Shown here: positions 34,751 to 44,030 of the stretch, piece after piece | How the letters are laid out: each line of letters starts with the position of its first letter | Position numbering within the stretch: position 1 is the stretch's first letter | NCBI RefSeq assembly: GCF_000340215.1 | Contig: NW_006921551.1 | Coordinates: 330,475-394,474, forward strand | DNA length: 64,000 nucleotides | Direction: 5' to 3' | DNA from: Pseudocercospora fijiensis CIRAD86 | Taxonomy: Eukaryota; Ascomycota; Dothideomycetes; Mycosphaerellales; Mycosphaerellaceae | Position numbers and translations under genes: made by a program | Notes under the pieces: generated by a model | Told to the model about the DNA's origin: nothing | Seen by the model: the letters and a program-made list of their open reading frames with translations, nothing else | Database searches by the model: none

Positions 34751-35199
34751 ATCCGTACTATCGAGCTTTCTAGTATTTAGGGCGATAGGCGACTTCTATA
34801 GAGTATAAGTAGGCGACTTACGTAAATCGTAAGAACCTTAGGTAGGAGGGGCTAAATAGCCTAGCGGACCGAAGGCATCGGTATTAAGAGTATTCGCGAG
34901 CTACGAGAGCTTAGAGTTAGATAGATTGTTAGATATAATTAAGATAGGTATCGCAAAAGGCGAGTATAAGAGTTAAAATAGTTAGGTTTTTAGATTATCG
35001 AATACGAATTCTCTAAAGGAGATAGCCTAGGATTTTTAGAAAATATACTACGATATATATATCCGCGGGCCTATATACTCTAGAACCTACGAGGGACTTA
35101 TAGTCGTAGAGTATAAGGCCGTCGAATACTAAAAATCGAATAGTAAAGTAAGGTTTCGAAGAGGCTAGCGATAGTCGTATTATACGATTATATTATATT
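34751..35199. other. TIR-element interior, no gene recognised
   Basis: Heavily RIP-mutated; no convincing frame on either strand. It was adjacent to 27646 before the chromovirus inserted. Confidence 0.35.
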
Positions 35200-35725
35200 T
35201 CTAGCTATAAGTAATCGTAAATTACGAGAAGGGAAAAGTAAGTAATTATATATTATAAGAGGGGAAGATAGTAAGTAATCGCAAACTACGAAAGGGGAAG
35301 ATAGTAAGTACTTATAGACTACAAGGGGATTATAAAAATATACGTATTAATTAATACTTACTAATTATATATAGTATTCTCGTTTAAAGTTAAGAAAAAA
35401 GTTAACGCCTTAGGAGACTTCCTCGTATACTATATATATTGCCTCTTATAGTATCTAATAAGCCTATAGGTTACTTTCGTAAGTAATAAGCTACCCGTCT
35501 TACCCTATAACTCGGAGGGAACCTCGCGGTTTGCAAGGTCTTAGTTATAAATCTATAATATATATACGGGTTACCTTCGTAGATAACGAGCTACCTATCT
35601 TATCCTATAGCTCGGAGGATCGGGAGAGGAGACTAGTAGAATTACTAAGGAAGGTAAGTCGCAAACTATAGTAAGAACTATAAGTCGCAAACTATAGTAA
35701 GACCTAGATACCGCCTAGTAGCTAG
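35200..35725. repeat. short tandem and direct repeats
   Basis: Units like 'gggaagatagtaagtaatcgc' repeat at 35225-35330. A ~50-bp block beginning 'ggttac' and ending 'ctcggagg' occurs at 35470-35520 and 35569-35620. 'taagtcgcaaactatagtaag' occurs twice near 35655-35700. Possibly subterminal transposase-binding repeats of the TIR element. Confidence 0.7.
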
Positions 35726-35839
35726 GCTATAGGATTTCTACCTAGGAGCGTATTATTATATACGACTATACCGGTATTTCCGAGCTAGCGTCGAGGCAAC
35801 GTATAAAAGCGATTAGAAACGGACTAGGTAGCGAAGTCC

Positions 35840-37030
35840 GTACGGATTAGCTAAGAAGAGTTAGTATTATACGAAGATAGGAAGGGTAGATATAGTATAC
35901 CTAGTTTAAATATAAGAGATAATACTATAGACTATAACTAATATTTGCGGGCCGATTACTATTATCTACGGCCGTATCGCTATTCGCGTTCTCTAAGTAT
36001 ATCCCGATAGCCTATATATATCCTATTATTAGAAACTAGCGAGATATATCTATTTCTATAATACGGCCGTTATTTAGGTAGCGCCTAGTCTATTTACCTA
36101 TCTTAATCGCCTAAAGCTATATATTATTAGCGAACTACGAAGAGGATAACTCGCTAATTGCGACTTACTTTAAAGATAATAGCCGCTTTTTTATAACTAT
36201 AGCGTAAACGCGCGCGACCTCTACCTATACTATCCTCGCTAATAATAACTATAGCTAGATCTTCTAGATAATTTCCTATAGGAGCGCTAGATATTACGCG
36301 ATTACTAGCGTAGTAGCTATAGTACTTCGGAAATTACGAGTTACTATACTAGTATTTACGAATTAGATAGCTAAAGAAAGCCGCTAAATTTGCTTATAGG
36401 TTTATAGGCTCCGGAGGCTACTATACCGGACCCTAATCCGCGAGCTATTCGATAATATTCCTAAAGCAAAGTTAGACTCGTATACTACGAAAAGTAGTAA
36501 GGCGTAATCTACGAATAACTTATAGCTTCTAACGCTTAGAAAGATTACGCTAACAAAAGTTAATAGCTCGCTAAATGCGATTCTCTATAGCCGATATATT
36601 ATTACCTCGAAGTAGCGTATTACGACTTAGTCCGGGAAAGGGAAAAATATAATCGTTATCCTAAGTATAAAGGGCTATACCCTAGGTAGAAAGCGCTAGC
36701 CTTAGGCGTTCGGCCTACGCGACTCTAACCTACTACTTAGCGCTTAGCGTACTATATAAAACTATTCGGATTTACGTAGATAGACTTAGCTCTTTATCGA
36801 ACCTATTAAGTCTTATATCTAGCATCTACGTACGCGTTACTTATTTATAATACTAAGAATCGACCTAGTTAAAGGAGTAAGTACTATTCGTATTACGCGT
36901 ACCGATATATAGTATCTCGCTAGGGGCGAGCTAAAGGTACGTATTATAAATAGTCGTAGGCTACGCTACTTACTACTAGGCTCCTTTTAGCGGTATACTA
37001 TAGGATTATAATAGGCGACTTTCTAAGTAG
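35840..37030 (+). pseudogene. unknown protein, RIP-mutated, inside the TIR element
   Basis: A plus-strand frame of roughly 350-400 codons with stops only as TAA/TAG. It includes 'RARYYAITSVVAIVLRKLRV' around 36290 and a basic segment 'LKVRIINSRRLRYLLL' near 36940. Family not recognised. It lies on the opposite strand from the transposase, so the element may carry a cargo gene. Frame continuity was checked only in parts. Confidence 0.35.
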
Positions 37031-37039
37031 TATACGGAT

Positions 37040-37142
37040 CGTAAATATATCGTAAGTCGCGGATATAGTATATCGTAGTATAGGGATATAGTATATCGCG
37101 GTATATAGGTATAGTATATCGCGGTATATAGATATAGTATTA
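37040..37142. repeat. ~25-bp tandem repeat
   Basis: Four degenerate units built on 'tatagtatatcgcggtata'. Confidence 0.75.
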
Positions 37143-37547
37143 GAATATAGTTTAGTATTATATAGTAGAAAGAAGTTTAGGTTTAACCGCGAAATATAAC
37201 GTTACGCGTATTACTACCTACGTACGTACGTAACTTATATACGTTTATCTTATAAATAGTAAAGTAAGTAAAGTATATAAAGCAAACTACGACCTTTCTA
37301 AAGCTTCTAATAATATAAAAAGTAGTAAACAAGTATATATAGTACATTACTTTACTAGCTAATCTAAAGCTACGAATGTAATAAAAGTAATAGGGAAATT
37401 TGCTTACAACTAATACGCAAAATGCGAAATAGTAGAGTCGTAATTAGCGAATATAGAATATATAGACTACGAGTATATAATAGTATAACCGTACGGCGTT
37501 AAGCGAATTTTAATAGCGCTATACCTATTTTGCATCTTAGCAAGTTG
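37143..37547. other. TIR-element right end interior, no gene seen
   Basis: AT-rich RIP-mutated sequence directly inside the right terminal repeat; no frame. Confidence 0.4.
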
Positions 37548-37613
37548 CTAAGATCGTGCCTTAGGTAGGATCGCGGAAAGCCGGTCGTAGCGGAATGCCG
37601 GTCTAAAATGTTA
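37548..37613 (-). repeat. right 66-bp terminal inverted repeat
   Basis: The reverse complement of 19537-19602 with one mismatch. Confidence 0.9.
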
Positions 37614-37663
37614 TAATAGACGTTGCGCTCCTCGTTGCGGATAGGATTCTGTTATAAAAAGCT

Positions 37664-37752
37664 TCGGGCAACTGTTGTTAAAAGCTTAGCAGACTCGAAC
37701 AACTGTTGTTAAAGGCTTAGCAGACTCGGGCAACTGTTGTTAAGGGCTTTCG
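37664..37752 (+). repeat. 31-bp direct repeats upstream of the Ulp1 gene
   Basis: Two full units and one partial of 'caactgttgttaaa' plus 'gcttagcagactc'. They lie just before the coding frame, in the position of a promoter or of subterminal binding sites. Confidence 0.85.
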
Positions 37753-37773
37753 CGCGCCGTGTTGTTATAAAGG

Positions 37774-40700
37774 ATGCAACTAAACTATAATAACAACAAC
37801 AATAACCTACTCTAAGCCGAGCAGGAGGCTGCAGGTGCGATATCGTAGGCCGTATTAGCCGTAGACTAATAAGATAGCGTCTTGTAGCAATATCGAGAAG
37901 CATAGCATCGCTTTACCGACAATAATTACGCGCCGACGCGATCTAGTCTCGATAACTTCCTTAACGAGAACATTAAGCAGCATCTTAATAAGCTAGTTAA
38001 CTTGTAGTACGTCCTACGCGCAGCACGTACGTATATAAAGAACTTGACCGACTGCTAGCAGCTGCGCCCGTGCGCTATATACGCACTTTTTAGGCGCGAC
38101 GGCTTAAAGAGCGCTAAGTTTCTAGAATCCCTAAGAGTAATCGCGGATTACAATATCGCCTAGCCCGAAGCACTACGGCTCCTCCGAGAAGGCTAAGCAT
38201 ATCGTCGAGATAGTAATATAAGACACCTAAGGAAAGAGAAAGAATAGCAGCTATAGGAGGTAGAGCATTATACTCTAGAGAAAATCTGCTAGCAACGCCG
38301 GCAGTGTGCTCCGTGTCTAGGGCTAATAAAACGAGCAGGACGACGAGCGAAAAGTTTACGATTGCAAAATGAGCCTAGGGCGCTACTAGCCGACGAAGGC
38401 TGTATAGAAAACTAAATAGAGGACGTATTCGAATAGGGAACAAGTGCTAGCGATAAGGTAGACACTGCTGCTTAAGAATGTAATCGTAAGGACAAGGACT
38501 TAGGCAAGTTGCGTAAAAATAGCAAAGCTGCCGGTAGCGGCGATATAGGAGCTGCCTCTTAGGAGCGGAAGGGCAATCCTATATGCAGCTAGTATGCCTT
38601 ATCTACTTCATCGAGCCCTACGACTCCCCTCGTAGTTAAGTACGATTCTTCTACACTTCTAGCTCTCGCATTACCTAAACGAGATTAGACACGAAGTACG
38701 ATAGACAAGGAGCCTAGCTATAAATGTGAATCTGCGTCGGTGTCTAAATATTATTCTCTACTAGGTAATAATGCTAGCTAGCATTCCGAATCTTCTATAG
38801 GGTCTAGCTACGAACGTAGAGCTGCGTCGGATTCTGAATTTTAGTATCTAGAAGATAATGCTAACGGGGTCTCCGATACTTCTATAGAGCTAGGCTTATT
38901 ATAGTGTGATATTCGCTAGTTTAATAACTCTGCTTTAGCAATAACATCTACTAGATTTATAGGAGCGCTATTATATACGTCGCATCGACTACCTACTAGT
39001 AATGCCGCTCTCTAAGAGAATCTCGGGATCCTAATACTAACGACAGTCCCTTATAGCACTAGCGGCGTAGCCGAATAGGTATACGGGACGTCGAAGTCTA
39101 CGGGCACCGCTCGCACCGCTCGCACCGGCCTAGTACTATAGTATACGATCGAATATACACTTTACTCCCTCTAAGACAAGAACTGGCTGTTAGGTACCGC
39201 AATAGAGGAAGTGCTAGGTCGACTGAATCTAGATAAGAAACAAAACTTAATTGTCGATTTAACGTATGTTAGTACTAGGACTATTAGCCGCGCGAACGGC
39301 AGTCTATTCTAGCTAAGATCTTTGCGACTAAGCTAGACTCGAATCGTAATTCCTATTAAACATAGAAATGATTACTAGACAGTAGTTATCGCGTCTACTA
39401 TATCCCGCTAAGTTAAAGTCTACGACCCCTATTAGGACGAGAGTACGCGAGGTAGCGTATAGCAGGCAGCCCGCAGATTCCTCTAAGATATAGAATAGAC
39501 TTCCGCAAACCTTTAGCTATAGGCAGATAGCCTATAGCAGAACAGCTCGGTAGCTTATAACAGTCGGCAGGGCAATACCTACGATTGCGGCGTATACTAT
39601 ATCGCTTTCGTGCTCGCCGAGTAGTAGTCGGATCTTAGATACTATAGGCAGCGGCTCGAGATACTTGTTCCGCTCGTCTAGCGTTAAGTATTTACCTTTC
39701 TGCTCGCTTACGGTAACGGAACGGAAGATAGGCCGCATTAGCGTCTAGTTCTAGAGACCGTCTAGGATAGAGAGCGATACGCTACCTTAGCTACCGAGGA
39801 GTGTTAGAAGCTAGGCGCTATACTTGCGTTAATCTCTAGAAGTAGGCAAGTTGAAGATAACGATAATAATAATAATGCCTAAAGCCTATCTCGTACGAGG
39901 AGTTAATAGGCCGTAGAAGCGACTTAGTCCTATATAACACACCTTAAAAGCGAGTATCGTTAATTAGCTATTAGCGCTAAGGCTCTAATGTAGCAAAACA
40001 ATTGCTCTACGGAGGTTCGTTAAGGGAAACGCGGCAGACTCGTTCTTTTTAATCCTAATAGTAATAGTGTTAGCAAGGTTAGGTCTGCCGAACGCGCATG
40101 CGACAAACGCGACTTCTACGACGAGAAAGGCGACTTGCCCGCTAAGAAAGACGACTTCTCCGACGAGAACGAGGCCGAAAATCAATTCTATATCTCCCTA
40201 GATAGTAATACGCGCTACCTCTATTCACGCCGCCCTCTTCTAGCCGCGGCGTCTTGCTCGTTAGTAAGGCTCGGCAGAAGTCCTTCTCGTGCTACACGTC
40301 TCTCTACTATTACAGACGACCGCCTATACGGCTATTACCCGAGCGGGACGGTAAGCTACCGAAACTATCCTCCTATAGATCCTATAAGGCTCGGTAGAAG
40401 TCCTTCTCGTACTATACATCTGCCTACTATTACAGATAACCGCCTATGCGGCTATTACCTAAGCGGGACGGTAAGCTACCGAAACTACCCTCCTATAGAT
40501 CCTATAAGGCTCGGTAGAAGTCCTTCTCGTGCTATACGTCTCCCTACTATAACCGACGACTGCCTAAACCCCTACTACCCGTACGTCTTAGTACGCGACT
40601 AAAACTACCCTCCCGCGGATCCTATAAGCTACACCTCTACTATAGCTCCGAGATATAAGCGATTACGTACTACTCTCTCCGAGCTCTGCAACACATTAGC

Positions 40701-41778
40701 ACTCTCGCTAAAGCCTTAGTTCGAGCTCTTTACTCCTAGTGCGCTATCGCTGCCTAGCCTAATCTTAGCTAGCGAACGCGTTAAAGCGGCTACAAAGGCC
40801 GGCAACAAAGTTCTTATATTGCTTCGAGCGACCGATAATACCTATGACGACCGCGCACTCGCTATTATTACCTCGGACCGCGTTATCGTCTATGTGCCTT
40901 ACTATCTCGATAGCAATACGCTAAATTTAGATCCCGAGCTAGTCTTATATTGCCGTGCACAAATCTCTACGTAGCCTAAGTTATTAGCTAGCACGGAGCA
41001 AGTAATATAGCAAGAAGTGATTCTACTAGCATCCGAGCTTCGCGATGCCGACACCTGTACGCGTATCGCTATTATAATCGTCGGAGAGCTAATAACGGAG
41101 CATATCACCTACGCTAGAGACCTTAATATATAGCGACAGTGCCTTTATATGTTAGTAGCGCAGATTACGTAGCAAAGAGGGAAAATGTTCGATTTCTACG
41201 CTCCCGGTCTCGAGAGTTATCTAGATATCGCTACCGAATGCCCTAAGCAGTTACTATTCTAAATCTCGTTTAAGCGGGTATCGATACGGACATCGATATT
41301 TACGACTATCGACGAATAGACTCGTTATCTTAACCGGCTTAAGGAATTAAAGGTAGCTGCTAAGCTTATTCGTATAGTCCTTTCCTATATTAGTAAACGT
41401 AACGAAGATCTCTGTAACGACTAGCAACGAGAATTCTATAAGCTACGTAACTTAAAAGCGTTTATAATAATGCAGCTTAGCGATTAAAAGGATAACACGA
41501 AGCTCCCGCTTGTCCGTTAGAATTTGCGCGAAACGGAGACTTAGATCGAAACGCTTATAGGACGGAGCGATACTCTCGCGGTTAAGCAATAGTAGCGTTA
41601 TAATATAGCACTAGCCCTTTCTTATACTACTCGGCAATATAACAGTCGAATTACTAAGGTAGAGGAGCAACTCCTAGCGTATCGGAAGGAGTGGCAGGAC
41701 CTAGCGAAGGAGGTAATAGAGTATATACCTGCGGTAGCCGAGTAAAAGGCTGCGCGACTTGATTGTGTTAGCGAATAA
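37774..41778 (+). pseudogene. large gene with Ulp1-type (C48) cysteine protease domain, RIP-damaged
   Basis: One frame runs about 1,330 codons, with only TAA/TAG interruptions, to a TAA at 41776. The N-terminal 200 residues are basic and helical. A Ser-rich linker follows. The protease domain spans about 39160-39640: a Trp-Leu segment ('DKNWLLGT'), a catalytic His codon now TAC (39373-39375) followed by a Trp codon now TAG, catalytic Asp in 'VYDP' (39424-39426), the oxyanion Gln (39568-39570) and Cys in 'TYDCGVYY' (39586-39588). A 40-residue repeat and a long helical C-terminus follow. C48 enzymes process SUMO/Ulp-like modifiers; such domains also occur in large eukaryotic DNA transposons. 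Its multicopy nature (RIP), divergent neighbour and upstream repeats suggest a transposon or repeated accessory locus. No transposase domain was identified. The start is uncertain. Confidence 0.75.
40267..40626 (+). repeat. 120-bp coding tandem repeat, three units
   Basis: Period exactly 120 bases (starts 40267, 40387, 40507), encoding a 40-residue unit with 'LGRSPSR', 'TITDDRL' and 'GTVSYRNYPP'. Arg/Ser/Tyr-rich and probably disordered. The third unit diverges at its end. Confidence 0.92.
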
Positions 41779-41939
41779 GCGAGGAGTAGCTTCAATTTCT
41801 CCGTCCTCGCTCCCTCTCGCTCGTATATAGCACACAGCGCTCACATCCAGATAAGCTTAGTGTTCTATACATGCCTCAATAGACTAGGTACAACCCGAAA
41901 AAAAAACGTCCAGTTTGGTTTCTTAGCAAGATCCTAGGG

Positions 41940-42112
41940 AATTGTGCGCTTTTTGGTAGTTTGGAGTGCACTTTTGCCCTTCGCGCTTCAAGCAAGCATT
42001 GGACTGCGCTTTTTGATGGAATTGGGTGCGGTTTTAAGTAGATCCGAGTGCGTTTTGGTGGTTCGCCGTGCGTTTTGGTGTAGTTACTCCGCATTGAACT
42101 GCGCTTTTGCGG
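41940..42112 (+). repeat. cluster of 'tgcgcttttt / gtgcgttttgg' motifs
   Basis: At least six related copies about 20-40 bases apart, e.g. 'gtgcgctttttggtag', 'gagtgcacttttg', 'gagtgcgttttggtgg', 'cgtgcgttttggtg'. They could be protein-binding sites or a degenerate repeat. Confidence 0.6.
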
Positions 42113-43229
42113 GACTGGACGAGTGGGCTTGGCTTTCGCCTCTCGCTCTCGGTCCGCAGAGCTGCCACCTTCGAGAACATGCCTTGACAGTGCCACACTC
42201 GGAAACGGCTATACCACTGCTTTACAGCAACAACCTCAGCTGCAGAATGGCAGATACGCGGAAGACAGAACAAAATGGCCAAGAAATTTGGTGGCGGTGA
42301 GCTGCTTCCACTCGCAGGCTTCCCCGCGGACGACTGACAGGTAATGCCACGGTCTCACAGGTAACGAGCGGCGAGTATTGAGCTTGTCAGAAAACTGCTC
42401 TCGACTGTCTAGCGAAAGCTACGCTGGAGAAAGGTCAAGCATCGCAGAGAATTGGCAACTAATTCTTCCAGACATCGAGGTGATGCGTGGGAAAGGCTAG
42501 AAATCATCATCTTGCGGCCATGCAGTGTGCAATACAGCGTCTTGAACCCGATACCTTGGGGGCCGCAGGAGAGAAACAGATCCCAGATCCTGAGATTTTA
42601 CCGCCTGCTTTTGGACCATCAACTAGGAGACTATTTTGTTCTCTATGCGTTGGGAACATGACCTTGGTCCGCCTGCTCTTTGATTGCCTTGCAGCTCTGC
42701 CTCCATAGTCGTAAGAACTGCGAAATGGCGCCTGCCCGTTAAAAACCTCAGGAATGGTCTTCGCCATTTGGTTCTAGACTATGCCATTTTACAAACCCTC
42801 GAGGGAGAGGGCACTAGGCCGTGCAAGGTGATTGACACGCGGCAGCATTTGCAGAACGAATGGCGCTGATTATGAAAAGGTCATAGTGGGTGCATTTCTA
42901 GCACAGGACAGGTCTGATCGTAAAATGGCAGGATGCTATGCGTAAACAGGTGATCAGTGAAGACAGTGCAGACCCAGCGCACCAGCAAATTGCCGTTTAG
43001 AGTCTGCATTGTGGGAGCTTTAGCGAGCGCTCAGTGTTGCATAGCCGCAGAATCTGTTGCCTTTCTCCGACTCCTTATCTCGTCAATGCTATAGACAAAA
43101 CAACTCGTACGAATAAAGGGCGATTTGAGGAATCCGGAGCAGTCGAAATCACTCCAGATCAAGGATCTCATCAGCAAGACCGAGGCGACCAAAATCATAC
43201 GGCGATATGCTTTGCTCTCAAAACAGCTA

Positions 43230-43990
43230 CTTTTGTCGATGGACTTTCAAATCGGAGCTTGTAGCACTATAAGGTCGCTTTTCACTGCCGTAGAACTTGT
43301 TATAACACCAATCTTGTAACGCAGCGAGATAGACTTTATGCCGCTCCGCATCTCTGTATCGGAAAAAGGCGGCGAAACCCGCTACTGAATGGACAGGTGG
43401 ACAGATTAGGTAGACGGGTGGAAGATGTCCTTTGCTTGCCCAACCCATTTCGCCGACCGCTATAAGCATCCTGAGCGACGAACTCCTTAACAGATATCTC
43501 TGCTCTGCAGTTCTTGAATGTAATTTCGAGGACATGCACTATGCTATCTAAGTTCTTTCAGAACCTCAGGCACCCACGGAGCGTCTGAAAGAAGACAACC
43601 TAGATCGACTTTCTGATTATTATCCTTAGACTCCCCTTCATATTGCTTCAAGCTGCTGAATTTACCTAGTCGGCGAAAAAAGCAGGGACACCGGGTTCGA
43701 CTTTCAATTTTGCCTCGACGATACTTGTCTGGCTCGACTCTAGAATCTCTAAGGACTGTAGGTACTTGCTGTTCGGAGCCAAGTTCTCAAACTGTGAGCC
43801 GATACCTGTCAGATACCTAGTAATGATAGTCAGCAGTAGACCATTGAAGCAAGGTACTTGTGTTGTACTCTTCCGTATCCGAATAGGAGGAGGAAGGAAG
43901 ACGAGACGTATGCTTGGTAGACTTGGCGTCCTGTTTGGCAGTTATAATAGACGGTCTGATGTTCTTGGTCGATGACATGTGTGTCAGACT
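43230..43990 (-). CDS. possible gene remnant in the island, uncertain
   Basis: Minus-strand segments look protein-like: 'LTGIGSQFENLAPNSKYLQS' around 43790-43730, a segment from an ATG at 43539 starting 'MHVLEITFKNCRAEISVKEF', and an overlapping one ending near 43230 containing 'FFRYRDAERHKVYLAAL'. They lie in different frames, so introns or frameshifts would be needed. No family recognised; it may be a unique gene or a decayed one. Confidence 0.3.
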
Positions 43991-44030
43991 TCAACGACAG
44001 TATAAGGAAGATAGAATCAACTTGCGTTGA

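Larger units (their letters stand above)
19537..37613 (-). mobile_element. large TIR element carrying a pogo/Fot1-type transposase, with two nested insertions
   Basis: It is bounded by 66-bp inverted repeats with one mismatch. TA occurs at both outer edges, as expected for TA-target Tc1/mariner/pogo elements. Inside, a minus-strand pogo transposase frame is split by a LINE (21135-26095) and an upstream chromovirus (27652-34745). Subtracting both and their duplicated target sites leaves about 6.0 kb, counting one N gap as 100. The RIP level inside (outside the nested copies) is heavier than on either side, which also supports a distinct element. That the TIRs belong to the pogo transposase is inference from position; 6 kb is long for Fot1-type elements. 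Confidence 0.6.
41779..44030. other. island of normal (non-RIP) sequence
   Basis: From about 41840 CpA and TpG are frequent and TpA is rare: 42001-42060 has eight TpG and one TpA. This is the opposite of the rest of the window and implies single-copy or recently arrived DNA. Several overlapping open frames of 60-118 codons exist on both strands. None shows a domain I recognise; codon use and conservation cannot be judged. The change back to RIP composition is near 44030. Confidence 0.75.

Noticed and set aside
40267..40626. CRISPR array or rRNA repeats
   Set aside because: The regular 120-bp units are coding and lack spacers; no rRNA-like sequence was seen anywhere and the genome is eukaryotic.
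37774..41778. Starship captain (DUF3435 tyrosine recombinase) in the large gene
   Set aside because: No R-H-R-Y recombinase pattern found; the recognisable domain is a C48 protease.
41876..43319. Many overlapping 60-118 codon frames in the normal-composition island
   Set aside because: Normal composition gives fewer stops, so these occur on both strands; none shows a domain or consistent intron structure.
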